64,000 nt of DNA from Temnopleurus reevesii (lineage: Eukaryota; Echinodermata; Echinoidea; Temnopleuroida; Temnopleuridae), in NCBI GenBank assembly GCA_036244855.1, contig BQKZ01000096.1, forward strand, positions 102,500 to 166,499, in the 5' to 3' direction. Position 1 is the stretch's first letter. Every line of letters begins with the position of its first letter. The notes beneath the pieces are model-generated. The model saw only the letters and a list, made by a program, of their open reading frames with translations. It did no database searches and had not been told where the DNA came from. Shown one piece after another: positions 21,502 through 34,400 of this stretch. Position numbers and translations under genes: made by a program.

Positions 21502-22419
21502 CAGATTTACAATGCGAGTCAGAATTCTTTGCTACCTGTTATCATTACAAAACTGAAGAAAATGGTATCTTAGTGGGGTCATTGGTCCTTACTGATTGTT
21601 CTGAGATTTCATAGTGATTACAGGCAGTAAATGATTCTAAATTACACTATATTCTTTCCCTCATAGAGCATGTTGGAGAGACAAATGTCAAATCCTAAAA
21701 TCTGTGGTAAAGGGGAGCTTTTTATGTGACAGAATCGGCTTGAATATTATTTCAAAAGGGTGCATTTGAATTTTTATTTTGAATTCTAATGAATTTCACT
21801 CTCTCAACATAGAACCCCCCTGCCCCAGTTTGACTTTAAGGGTCCCTTGTAAACATTACTTTATTACATTACTACATCATGATTTCCAAATGATATTTCC
21901 AACAAACAGAATTGAAACCAAATTAGCTAATTACGCACAATAATGGTCCTTGAATTGGGAACAATTGGGTAATTAATCAAATCAACCCAAAATGAAATTC
22001 ACTAGCAAAGGTGCTGCTTTTCACAAACGTGATGAATTAGGGATCGCCAAGGAAACATGTTTAATTTTATTAATAGAAGTTACACATGGATAATGGGGCA
22101 AAGCGGAAAATAGGGCGGAAGGTTGAAACATAATAAAGAATGGCTTTTTTACGAGGAAAAGAAAAATGGCGGTATCTAATGAAAAGGTAGGATTGGGTTG
22201 ATTGATTTGGATAGGTAAAGATATATCGCCTTCTGATTGGGTGTGCATAGTGATATCTAAAACATGTGTATTCCTTCGCAATATGCATGTAACTTTGTGG
22301 TAAAGAATCTGAAAATCTGAAGGGTTTTGCTTTGCTTTTAAGCATGAAATGCTGAAAAATGGTGTTTGTGAGATTGAGAATGGAGATGGGAGCCAGAGGG
22401 AGGGATATGCAATGAAGAT

Positions 22420-22770
22420 CATGTTAGGTAAGGGAGAGAGGGGGAGGGTATAGGAAGAGGGGGGAAATAGAGAATGGGGAAAGGGAGAGAGTGGGAATGG
22501 AGAGGGGAGGAGAAGAGAAGAGGGAAGCAAGAAGGGATGAGGCAGGGAGAGGAGGAGGGGATAGGACAGAAGAGGAATAAGGAAGATAGACATGAAGAAA
22601 GAGGTACAAGCGTCATGTAGGTGTAAAATAAAGAACTGGGGAAAAGGAAAAGGAGAAGCAGAGAAAGGCAGAGGGGGCGGGGGACAAGGGTTGACAGGAT
22701 GAGGGACAGAAAGGGAGAAAGGAAAGAAGAGAAATGGAGAGGGATAGTGGAAGAAAGTGAGGAGAGATGG
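22420..22770 (+). repeat. Purine-rich (GGGAGA)n-like tract
   Basis: About 350 bp of almost only G and A on the plus strand (CU-rich in the rbfox transcript). No regular unit. Ser/Pro/Leu open frames on the minus strand are composition artefacts. Confidence 0.85.
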
Positions 22771-23693
22771 GGGAGGATATCGGAAGATATTGCTTAGGAC
22801 AGTAAAGGGATGGGGTCATATCTTAATCTCGCATACAGGTTGCTCTTTATTTTCATTCCAAACATTGCATGGTGGATTACAACTGAACCCCAGGCTAACT
22901 TGCCTCAGCAATGTTTATACTCTATCTACAATCCTCTAATATTCCATCTTCCCAAGGTATATCAGAGTAGATTAAATTATTTTGATGCCTCTATCTATTC
23001 ATTTCATTTCCCTTTTGGAAAAAAACAAATTCTTGCATTGATAGTGATGTGATGTAAATGCTTAACGAATTGGAAATAGGACTTAAATCAAATGCATATG
23101 TCAAAATAGTCAAAGCATAATGATTTTTCAAAGAGAAAAATAACGATATCAGGCAAGTGAATCTATCTGGAGAATTTTTTTTGTCCATGTGGTATGTTTT
23201 TGTAAAATATTTCATATACTAAATATTTGTCCTATATACTTAATCCTTTTTATATTCATAGCCACATGCAGAAACCTATGATTGACATTGTATCCTATTT
23301 TATTTTTGTATAGACATTGAACAATTTGGCATACAAAATTGTATCAGTAATTATTCAGCTGTTCAGCTACTCTGACTTGGCATTCTAAAATGATTTATTC
23401 CACACATCCAGCTGATCTTAATACCCATTTCCTTGGTAATCAGATAAATCAAACCGTTTCCAATTCCGTCTCTGAATTCATGAATAATTAAGATAATTCT
23501 CGAAGCATCTCTGAATGCTATTACGATCTCGATATGCCCTTGATAAATGAGACGTAAAGCCGGGATATTTGGGTCACATTTTGGAATGAAAGCCGTCTTG
23601 GATTACTGTATCGTTTATGCACAAATCCGCTATCCATTCTGAAATTGCTTTGAAATCAACTCGCTACGCACTACACAAACAAGCGATAGAAAT

Positions 23694-24928
23694 GTACAAT
23701 TCTCAGAAATAATTTTCTATAGGTACATGTAACTGACCAAATTTTATCTAGAGAAGTATTTCTTTCAAAACACCTGCCAATATCAAGTAGAGCTCCAAAT
23801 TAAAAAAAAAAGAGATTTCAATGCAATGCATTTAATTAATTTTGCCCAACAAACAAACTGCCCACTTTCATTGTTTTATCATCTTAAGTACCGGTAAAAG
23901 CGTACAATTCTCAGAAGTCACTTTCTATAGGTACATGTAACTGACCGTATTTTATCTTGGGAAGTATTTCTTTCAAAACACCTGCCAACATCAGGTAGAG
24001 CCCCAAGTTTTTTTTAAAAAAATTTCAATACAATGCATATGATTAGTTTGTCCAACAAACAGCCCACTTTCATTGTTTTATCATCTCAAGTAGAAGCGTA
24101 CAATTCTCAGAAATCATGTTCTATAGGTACATGTAACTGACCGAATTTTATCTAGTGAAGTATTTCTTTAAAAACACCTGCCAACATCAGGTAGAGCCCC
24201 AAGTTTTTTTTAAAAAAATTTCAATACAATGCATATGATTAGTTTGTCCAACAAACTGCCCACTTTCATTGTTTTATCATCTCATGTAGAAGCGTACAAT
24301 TCTCAGAAATCATGTTCTATAGGTACATGTAACTGACCGAATTTTATCTAGTGAAGTATTTCTTTAAAACACCTGTCAACATTAAGTAGAGCCCCGTTTT
24401 TTTTCTTCAAGATTGCGATGCAATGCATATGATTAGTTTGTCCAACAAACTGGCTACTATCATTGTTTTAAATCATCTCAAGTAGAAGCGTACAATTCTC
24501 AGAAGTCACTTTCTATAGGTACATGTCACTGACCGTATTTTACCTTGGGAAGTATTTCTTTCAAAACACTTGCCAACAACAGGTAGAGCCCTGAGTTTAA
24601 AAAAAACAAAATTTCAATGCAATGTATTTGACTAGTTTGTCAAACAAACTGGCCACTTTCATTGTTTTATCATCTCAAGTAGAAGCATACAATTCTCAGA
24701 AATCATATAGGCACCTGCAACTGACCATATTTTATCTTGGGAAGTATTTCTTTTAAAACACCTGTCAACATCAAATATACAAATTTGAACTATACACGCT
24801 GTTAAACCATATTTCTCTCTCTCTCTCTAAGAAGAGCCCTGTTTGCTGAGTTATTTATAAGATTTCAATGCAATGTGTTTGATTTGTTCATCCAACAAAC
24901 TGGCCACTTTCATTGTTTTATCATCCCG
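23694..24928. repeat. Tandem satellite, unit 196 bp, six copies
   Basis: The marker (G/A)TACAATTCTCAGAA starts at 23694, 23902, 24098, 24294, 24490 and 24687: one spacing of 208, then 196, 196, 196 and 197. Each unit also carries TATAGGTACATGTAACTGAC, GAAGTATTTCTTT, ACACCTGCCAACATCAGGTA and CCACTTTCATTGTTTTATCA. The last unit is expanded by a CT-rich insertion at about 24775-24835. No coding frame is conserved between units. Confidence 0.92.
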
Positions 24929-24949
24929 AGAATCAAGTTCTTAACGCCC

Positions 24950-25330
24950 ACATTTCAGGTGAGACTCATCTTGTAGGAGATAAGACATCTTGAGCTACAT
25001 GCTTGAGCGATATTATCAGTTGACCGTTGCCCACACGGACAATCGCAAGGGATGTAATACGAGAAGCGCAAGGCCTGTCGAGGAGGTCGAACATTGTGAT
25101 GAGAGAAGATGGGTGAGTGAGCGAGCGATGCCGACATTGGGAGGCCCATAAAGCGGCCATCTTTTTGTCTCCGCTCCCAATTGGCTGCTGCTTTAATGAA
25201 TACTGCCTCTCAGGGCTCTAGGGGGCTCACGCTCAGTCTGGTGATCGTGCGCCGGCAAGGATTTTAAGATTTTCTTGGCTAGTCGCCGTGGGATGGAGGG
25301 TCGGTAAGGGTGCATCTTTAATTCAAGACG
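24950..25330. other. GC-richer unassigned block inside rbfox intron 5
   Basis: Higher GC and CpG content than its surroundings, with overlapping short open frames on the minus strand (24955-25160), none with a recognisable motif or a suitable splice context that I can defend. Could be a conserved non-coding element, an unrecognised exon or an old element copy. Confidence 0.35.
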
Positions 25331-26510
25331 ACTGACCAGTCTTTGTGGTTTGGGTCAATGACTCTTTTGATTCAGAATGCTGTAATTATTTGCGATACAT
25401 TTTCAGAAACAGAGAAAAAATAAACCAAAAAGGTGTTAATCTCATTTGACTTAGGATTGTAAGCGTAAATGCTCAAATTGGTAATAACCTTTAAAAAAAA
25501 AAAAAAGAAAAAAAGAAATCCAAAACCATAAACCCTTCACTCGTAATTCTGCATAATTCAAAATGCAAACCCAACTCCACAATGAACACACATGTGATTT
25601 TCCCAATTTTTTTTTGTGAAACAATCCCATGATTTATCCTGCTAAACCCATTTTCCATGCATACACAAATTAGTCCCTTGGCGGCGGGCGAAAAGATGAG
25701 GCACCAAAATGAATTGCGTCTTGTCAACCAAATAGCTTTCAAAGCTGCGTTGAATTATGTAGCAAATGAGCTCTATATTGGTGCTCTTGCGGCAGATAAG
25801 AATTATGAGTCATAAGAATAATAGTTTAATTTTTAAACTATACATAGACAAAGGCAGAAATAGGAGAAATAGACGACCAATGCAAGGGAAGACAATTTGC
25901 AATCAGCAAGTTACAGAATGTGATCCCTTTTCCGGCGATATGCTCGCTAACTTTGGCCAATCAATTCCAATTTTTCATGAGCCTGGATGAATGCTGATAT
26001 TCTGAGAATTATTTTGGTGACAGATCTATTTGGGGGAAGCTGTTCATGTTGGGTAGAAAAATAATGTCGTTTGGAGCAGGGGATTTTCAAGACGCTTGTC
26101 ACAGTTTCTCAAGGCATAGAGAAACTGTCATAGTAAGGTTTAGAAATTGTTCAATTGTTCTCCATCAGCCAAACTGATACAAATTGCATAGCAACATTGA
26201 TTTCTTGTAACAAAATTTAAATCTTAAATGAATGCAAAATAATTGATAGTTGCAAATAATCTAATTCTAAAAGAATTACTGAAACTGACAGAGATAGAAA
26301 AAGAGAGATAGAGGGGGCGGGGAGAGAAATAAAGAACATACAAATACAACATAATTTCAAATGGTCATTAAACATGAACAAACAAGGAGGCAGCATTGAA
26401 ATGAGCTAACTCCCATACTTACCATATTACAAATAGATATACAAAATAATTAACAAAATTAAGAAAAAAAGAAAAAAGAAAAAAAAGGAGGAATTCATTA
26501 GTGTTCTTAC

Positions 26511-26583
26511 CTGCAGGATATTCTCCATTGGCAGTTGTTGTTTTTACTTTGTTTGTCATTACCCGAGCAGTGGCATTGTTAAC
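26511..26583 (-). CDS. rbfox: RBFOX exon 5: end of RRM and linker
   Basis: Acceptor TTCTTTCCTAAAACAG ends at 26584, donor GTAAGAAC begins at 26510; 73 nt, phase 0 in, phase 1 out. It encodes VNNATARVMTNKVKTTTANG then EYPA. The VNNATARVMTNK block is invariant in RBFOX proteins: it closes the RRM (beta-4 and the following tail), and the residues after it form the linker to the C-terminal domain. The vertebrate counterpart is 61 nt and also ends in phase 1. The linker after MTNK differs from vertebrates. Confidence 0.97.
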
Positions 26584-29500
26584 CTGTTTTAGGAAAGAAA
26601 TTGACCCGGAAAACAATATTAGAACTTGTCTAAAAGAGGTAGGGTCCAAGAATTGAGAGCACATTTGGGGGATGAATTTGTTTTCAGAGTATATTTTAAC
26701 TGAATTTTCAGTAAAGGAGTGGATATTTTGCAAATGTTTGTATATTCACATATTACTGTAAACTGCTATACATCTGAAAAATTGTCTCGCAATCCTGTAA
26801 TTTCAAATATTCAACTATATTTATACATTTTCAATACTTTTGAAGTGAATATGAGGAAAGGTTGGGGGATTGAATCATTAATATTGAGAAGGAATCTTAT
26901 CAAAATTCTGATGGCATTTCCAAATTGCACTTGACATTTCACTGTGCATAACCCAATACAAAATGAATGACCTATCAAACTTTTCCACCTCCTTCCACCT
27001 CCTTCCACCCCAAATCCTAATTTTATTCATTCCAATATTTACCGGTGTCTTAATTTAAAGCCTGTGGAGGGACATCTAATCTTCACAATATTTGAGATGG
27101 CCTATCAAATTTTAGGCAGCATCATCTCAAAGTTATGAACTCTATTTCTGCCTGAATGTACGGTCATAAAATTGGGGAGGAGGAGGGTGAGATGGGAATG
27201 TGCTCTCAATCAAGGCCCCTGGAATACAACACAATTAAATATGGAATTATATATATGAATGCAAAATAAGCTTAATATATCATAACTTAGTTAAGAAATG
27301 TCTCTACTTGGTATCATTGAGAATGGTAATGTAACAGAGCTTTTTGAAATTTACTCCTAGAAGACTATGATCAACTACAATCTGAAATCATGAGCTAGAA
27401 ATTAATTGTGATAAATTGCTTCATGTTAAAAATTCATAATCTAATTAGAATATATGCCTTTAATGATTAATTACCATTTCTTAAAAAGAAAAAAAAAAAT
27501 CAATTTTGAAAGGTGGAAAACCGCATTGAATCCTTGTGATCAATTATAACAATTAGAGAGCTAATGGTAAGAACAAAAGAGCATCTGGCATTGGAACAAT
27601 CTCTGCTTTTACGTCTTAATAGTGACTGAGAATCCAGCTGGTGGCATTTAGCTGCATTTCCAGAATAGAAACCCCCAGCCTTCCTAATTGTTAGTCTTAA
27701 TTTATCATGGATTCAAGAGCTCTTAGTAGGATTGAACCAGCTATCTTGGTTCGCTCCTTTAAACCCACAATTGATGGCGACCTGAGACCGTAGCTTCTGA
27801 ATAAATCATGATGAAAAAAAATACCCGTTGGCATGAATAATTGTTGGCCGACTAATTTCCCGGATGGGGTCCCTTATCTTCGCACTGGTGCCAGTCGAGC
27901 GGTGCTGCATTACCATCGGCCGACTGGCGCGTCTCTCGTGACGATCTAGCTCCCGTGGTTGATGTTTATATCTCGGGGTTTAAACTTGTCATAATTTTAT
28001 GAGCCATCTTTTATCTTCCTGTTGTTTCTCTAGTCTATTTTTCTAAGCCACGTTTCACTTTAGTGGTGAAAAGCAAGATTCATGGCTAATACAAGATTTT
28101 GGTGAATTGTTACTTTAACTTTCTGTGATCCCAAAACAGGTAAATAACTGTCCATCACCCCCACGTTTGTATGCCATTTTAGAATAAAAGCTCTTGTTAA
28201 TCTGATTGAGAATGTGAATCACTTTGTACCAGAAAGAAGATTGATAAATTGTTGTCAATACCACGTTACACAACATTTTATGGGAATATTTCTATTCAGT
28301 ACAGAGATTGTCAACGCAATATGCTAAATGAACTTTCCCCTCAGCATCTCTATATTACTATTCCATATCAATTTGATAATCACTCAATGATACCAAATAA
28401 ACACATTTCTAGCTAAAATATATATCATAAACTAAGTGTACTTTACATAATATTGTGTCTTACAGATATTAAAATAATTACAGAATTTATAATTAATCAG
28501 AAAAGTTGTTGCTTTTTTCTTAACTTCTTTTTCAGTCTGCCCACAGCACACAAATGCAATTATTTGAAAGGAACAAATAAAACAGGGAATATTTTCCCCC
28601 GTGAGGTAATCTGACAGTTTGATATACAGCCACTGGGCTTTAATTTCCTGTGTTTTGCATGCTTGTTGCAAAATTTGTTCCGTCCTGATTTTATTACAAG
28701 TCAAATGAGAAAACAGACAAGTGAGAAACAATCTAGGCTTTAAATTCAATTAGGACCAGGCAAACATCTTCTAATTTCCTCATTAAATGCAAAAAGAGAG
28801 CACTTATATCAAAATTTACAACATTTGGATTTTCAAAGGGGACTAAGTCTTGACTAATCTGCCATTGACTCATATGTAGGCTTAAATACTTCAATAAAAG
28901 TGCTTATGTACTCCACTGGAATACATTTTGCTTTATTTTTTTCGCCTTTCGGTTTTTGTTGTTGTGAAATGATCTGGATAGCCTGTGCAACTGTATTCCC
29001 TATCTAATTTGATTTCCGGTAATTACATTCTGTGTGTTGTGGATAAACTGCATTACACATGAATGTACAGAGACAAAAAAAATAAAGAAAAAATGCACTA
29101 GATATCTGCAGGGGGTTCAACAATATTGTGAGAGCAAAATCTCTCACTGGTTTATGTTTAATACAATTTTGATGCCATTTCTGTTAGACATCAGAGAGCT
29201 AGCATGTTTTGGGAAGCTTGGAATATTTGGATCTAAAAATTAACAAATCAAATAAAGCTCTAGCAGCAAATTGCACATCTAAATAGAGGATAATGACTGA
29301 TAGTTAAAGAAGTATTAATCAATATTTTTAGAATTGGATAGAACAAAATTCAGGGATATTTAACACCAAAATGAATTTTTCAGTGTCTGAGAATGACTTA
29401 TCATATCCAATATGTTCGTTATGGTAGCTCACCCCTGCAAATATCTTTACTCATAGAAATATCAAAACCAATTGCTTAAGAATGTAAAAAAAAATAAAAT

Positions 29501-29980
29501 AAAGAGCCTTAAAACCAGTACACTCAAACAAAACTCTATGTATTCACAATTCTGAAATGCAAGAGTTTTGTAAGAGTAATCCTATAGCCATATTAAAATA
29601 GTTTGCCAGGAAAACTAAGCAATACAATGAAATCTATCTCCACATCATCAAAGATATTCCATATACTGTAGTTGTGTTCTGATTGTTGAAATGAAATAAA
29701 ACAAGGTCGATTCTTTGTGGATAGCAGCAAAAATGAGTCGAGAATGAAAATTTATCCTTCATCCACAGAATAATTTGGATTAAAATGCAGAAGAGGAATC
29801 GACAGGGAAATTCTTATTTGTTGTATCAACAAATGATGTGTATTGTTTGATTTTGTTGATTTCTGTCACTGTATGCAACTTTCATGCAGCAGAAGGCATT
29901 GATGATATTTCTTGTGAGATAGCTTCTGTCATTGCTCTTGACTAGCTTTCCGCTGGCACATTTCAAAATATCAGATGAGC

Positions 29981-30181
29981 AAAGGAATTGGACAAATTAA
30001 ACAACTTCATTAAATGATTCAAAATAGCTAGATGCACGTGATTGAAATGTTCTTCCCTCTTATTCTGCAGAGTCTAACAGGTGACCTGCCTGTTCAATTA
30101 GGAACCATAGAAGTGAATTCCTTTTGTATCCATAGAGACAATGTTGTAAAGGATTGGAAATTTGATTTGTCCAATTCCTTT
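29981..30181. mobile_element. MITE family H, copy 3 (about 201 bp)
   Basis: Perfect 17-bp inverted ends: AAAGGAATTGGACAAAT at 29981-29997 and ATTTGTCCAATTCCTTT at 30165-30181. The next inner block TAAACAACTTCATTAAATGA matches the family at 6896 and 15298. It lies 15 bp from the element at 30197. Confidence 0.8.
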
Positions 30182-30196
30182 GTACATATACTCTTA

Positions 30197-30343
30197 GGCC
30201 AGTATTCCAATAGCGAGGTTTAACTTAACCCAGGTCTAAGTCATTGTCATTTAGACTCTTGGTTTAAATTTTCAATAACCCGGGTCTAAATAACAATGGC
30301 TTAGTCCGGGGTTAAGGTAAACCTCGCTATCGGAGTACGGGCC
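30197..30343. mobile_element. MITE family C, 147 bp
   Basis: GGCCAGTATTCCAATAGCGA then GGTTTAACTTAACCC at the left, and the inverted GGGGTTAAGGTAAACCTCGC then TATCGGAGTACGGGCC at the right, flanked by TTA on both sides (30194-30196 and 30344-30346). Internal GGTCTAAGTCATTGTC and GTCTAAATAACAATGG extend the palindrome. Confidence 0.85.
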
Positions 30344-30649
30344 TTATTCTCTACACCTTATCTATGTTGTCATTTTACTCTGTAATATAACATGTGACAC
30401 TGTACTTATGGGTAATTCAATTAAAAAAAGGATGGAATGTTAAATGGTATGGGGTGACCCTGGACTGGGTGCCTCTTGCATTACATACCCTGGAATCCAT
30501 CTGCTTACCCAAGGAGCATAAATAAATTCAGACCTCCTAAAAATTGGTGTTAATGTTCAAATTCTTTGAACAAGCATGAAATTTAGAAAAAAAACCTTTA
30601 TAGTACTTTGCGTGGTCCTTCGATTTTGGGTTACGCACAAAAACCCCTG

Positions 30650-31410
30650 AACTGGGTTCGATAATATGTCCTCATCTACTTAAGATCACATACATGTATG
30701 GTGTGTACAAGGTTTTGGTTGAAGTGGTCCCACAATTTCAGTTTGAACTGTACGAGTCCTTTTAACTAGAACCACATGGATGGGTCTGGTGCTATGTCCA
30801 CATCTACTGAAGATAGTAATAGAGTAAAAAGTTTCAGGGTAGTCATGATGTGGTCCTGAAATTTTAGGTTTAAAAGTGTCATTTAAACTAAAAATATCTT
30901 GATGGGGGATTGGTGTGAAATGTCCATATCTACTGGACATAGGAAAATGACTGTACAGGTGTTTTTTTTTCTGAATGGTCCTAGGATTTCAGGTTGAAAG
31001 GTACATGTCTTTAGACAATGAAACATCTTCGTGAAGATTAGTGATATGTACATATCTACTGAAGATAGCAAAAGGATTGTACAGGTGTTTTGGTCTGATC
31101 GGATGTTGAACTGTGTTTGTCCTTTAAACTACAGACATCTGGAAAAGCATTTATGCTTGGATTTCATTTTATGCATCTACATGAGGAGAATTGACAAGAT
31201 GTCTCCAACTTATTGAATGGTATGTTACAACAGGACAAATATGGTCAGTTGCCAACTTCCTCATAAAAATTTATACACCTTATAATCTTCGGACCCCTTC
31301 TAAGATTTATTTTGAGCGTTTTTCATTTCAGGTTGAACTGTATAGTATCTCTGGAAAAAAAATGGAGTAGGTATGGTAATGTGTCCACATCTACTGTAGA
31401 AAGCATATGA
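30650..31410. repeat. Decayed tandem array, unit about 126 bp
   Basis: The word TATGTCCACATCTACTGAAG recurs with substitutions at about 30666, 30793, 30918, 31045 and 31379. The first four are 125-127 bp apart. Between them GTACAGGTGTTTT, TGGTCCTAGGATTTCAGGTT and GAACTGTAC recur in the same order. Copies are strongly diverged and the unit is not a multiple of three, so apparent protein repeats on the minus strand are not coding. Confidence 0.8.
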
Positions 31411-34400
31411 GAGGTTATCTTTGGGAAGTGTGAAATTGAGTTGAACTGTTGCAAAATAATAGAACAAATATAAATTTGTGAAAAACCTCTTTTAAAATAT
31501 TTTGATTGCTGTTTTTTCAATAAAAAGAATGAATTTGATTTTTCTTTGAAATATTGAAGAAATAAAAGCATTTCCTTTGTTTTTGTGTATTCCTGTTCAT
31601 TTGAAAAATTCAGATTGCTGTTCAGTTGAGAATTTAAAGCACTTCATAAGATTTTAAAAAAAAATGAGAATATAAAATCTGCAATAATGCATCATTTGAT
31701 CATTAGTATAAATATTAGCTTATTTTTTTTAGAGATATTCTACCTTCTTAAAATTCAACTGACAGAAACCAGTACATGTAATGCAAAAGGCCCTGATTTT
31801 TATAAGACGTTGAAAAAAAAATGCAAGAAAAGTTGAACTTTGCCAGTTTCTGCAAGGGACAGGCTTTGAGTTTGTTGTCAAATATATCCGATATACCAAT
31901 CAATGATGTAGATAGCCGAGGGGAAAACACTTTCCGGAGGAAATCCATCAGAATTCTGCGGATTTAATTTCTCCAGAGTATTGATCGAAACTTCCAGAAT
32001 TGTACATGTTAGAAACAAATGCCATCGGCTAATGTTTCTTTTGCCATACAATCAAGTCTTCCGAGCTTTGTCTTGAACGAATCTCGCATGAATTGCATGT
32101 CAAATTATGAAAAGCAATATCCTGAAGAATAATCATGGGACAACTCTTTACAATTACCAGATCTAAGCATATAGTTATGATTTAAAAAGAAACTGAGGCA
32201 CAAGATTTGCAAATTATGCCAACAATATTACTCCAGAGGATGAAATCAGTAAAGTAAAACACAGAGGAGAATTTGTACCCTTTTTCGTGGTTGCGACGTA
32301 TTTCAAAAGTAACCAGGATTCTCTCACGAAAGATGGCAAATCCAAATGGGAGCAATGGAACAATCGTCTCTCAAATGTTGCAAAGAGTCTTGTAGCGATG
32401 CTGAAACCATTACTAGGTCAGATTACAATGCATCGTAAAGAGGAAACATAGTGAGAACTGGACGAGGGACATATCCGAGTGAGCGATGAACGTAAACAGC
32501 AAACCGCAGACATCCTGAGAGGTTAACAGACAAGATAGAATAACCCAATGAAAGCGGTCTCTTGCCAATATACGCATGCTAAGCGTTCAAAAACCACAGG
32601 AAGGGGGAGAAATTTCTCCCATTCGCATTCTGCTTTTCTTTCATTCCAACTAGAAGCCGGGTACCTGGGATAATAACATTCCAGCCATCAAGTCAAGTTG
32701 AAGCACAGGCTAAGACAAGGATTGGAAATGGACGGTGACCTTCAAAATGCATATCAAGACTCAATCGACTTAGCTGTGGAGTGCAGTCAAATTCTACAGG
32801 CGAAACAAGCAGGGAAGATCCATCGAACATGAAGCTGTTGGATATCGTATCAGGATACTTCAAAACATTTGCACATGGCATACTCCATAAGGCCACAAGG
32901 TAGCGTGTTAATCGTGATCATCCATCATCATTATCATCATATCCATCATATCATCTCCCATGATGCTTTGCAATGATATCTAATGCATGCTGGGTAGCAA
33001 GGTTATTATTTAAAGGAACATGAGTCAATCTGGTCGATTTGCAAACTGGTATTCGTTTTCCAAGCTCCACATTGTCATTCGCATCATTCCTCAGCTCCGT
33101 TGTTCATGTCAGGTTATTTCAAAGGCATAGACCAACAAGTGCTATTTGCGTGAATGTATGTATGTGCACTGCACGACGGCAAATCTGCTTCGACCCTACT
33201 AATACAAATCATGATGCAAAGAGCTTTAAAATTAAAATTAAACTCAATCTCATTCTCACATCAAGCATCCTGATGCCAGAGACATCGCCTCTCACCGCTT
33301 CATAACATCCGACTTGCGTTAACTTGATGGTGACATTTTGGGGGCTTGTCCGGGAACCAAGGCCAATCATGTCTCTGGCAGGTTAGCTATCTGGAAGAGT
33401 CTAAGAAGAGAGCTTTCTTGTAAGGATCAACCTAGATGAACATGCAAGGGATAGAGGGCTGTGTGTGATACTTGCAGCAGGTGTGTTGTGGCAGTCAATC
33501 CCAAAAGAAAGGAAATATGCCGGTGGCCCATCACGTCTGGAGATCAGTGATGGAAAATCACAAAACATAAAAACTCAGATGTCGTTGATAACAGCTGCAC
33601 ATATTGGGGGATAACATCTATATAGTGAGGGAGTACAGTCCATTCACGAGTACAGCAGCCATTAAGGGGTGGTTTTTTCATTTCTTTCCTTGCAAATTGT
33701 TCCATTTTTTAACACTATCCTCAAATTCCGCAATCCAAAGGAGGGTGCTAACATACAGCAAGATTTCATTTAAAAAGCCAGGCATAAAAAAATACCATCG
33801 GATCACCATTATCAATCAGGCAAAAATATCTGCAGTCTATTTTTTTTTAAAGTACGGTTGATATCATTGATATAACTTTCAAAAGGTGCACCAGAAATCA
33901 AATACATTCATCACAAGAAAATAAAATCATATATATACAAAAATGTAAGGACACATACACAAGGCCATATGTTGATTGTGTAGCATCAAGCTGTTGTCAT
34001 AGATACCAGGCAAACCTACATGTTCTTGCAATTCAATCACTCCACTAAGGCATCAATCCTGACAAAGGATTCTACAAAAAGGATAAGCCTATCGGGATTC
34101 TTGCCTCGCTACATAATTCTTCTTAAATGGTGTTTGATTAGAAATCACCTTCAAGTTTGAATCGTCAAACAAAGCATGTTGTCATTTTAAATGTTCTTGC
34201 AGAAAGTGGCAAAGTTCTTTAAAGGGGGTGAAAAAATTTTCCCTAAAATGGGGACGACCCTGGAGAGCTATTATATCTTACATCACAAACTAAATAATTG
34301 TGTGTATCCATTACCGTAAGATAAAATACAATTTGAAATCAGCAATAAATGGAACAGTTGGGGAATGAGCATTAAGAAAAATAAGAGAGGGTATTCCACG

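Larger units (their letters stand above)
20510..26510 (-). other. rbfox: rbfox intron 5
   Basis: A 6001-bp intron. It contains a family-A MITE (20757-20930), a family-B MITE (21339-21501), a GA-rich tract (22420-22770), a six-copy 196-bp satellite (23694-24928) and a GC-richer block at about 24950-25330 without a recognised frame. No exon for WKLNPVVG was seen in a minus-strand search for Trp-Lys-Leu codons. Confidence 0.8.

Noticed and set aside
22021..22819. 190-codon minus-strand frame rich in Ser/Pro/Leu
   Set aside because: Mostly the GA-rich tract; no motif, start context or splice support.
26088..26125. Short hairpin ACAGTTTCTC...GAGAAACTGT
   Set aside because: Stem of about 10-12 bp, too short for a microRNA precursor.
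30686..31071. Minus-strand frames with repeated peptides
   Set aside because: They follow the decayed ~126-bp array, whose unit is not a multiple of three.
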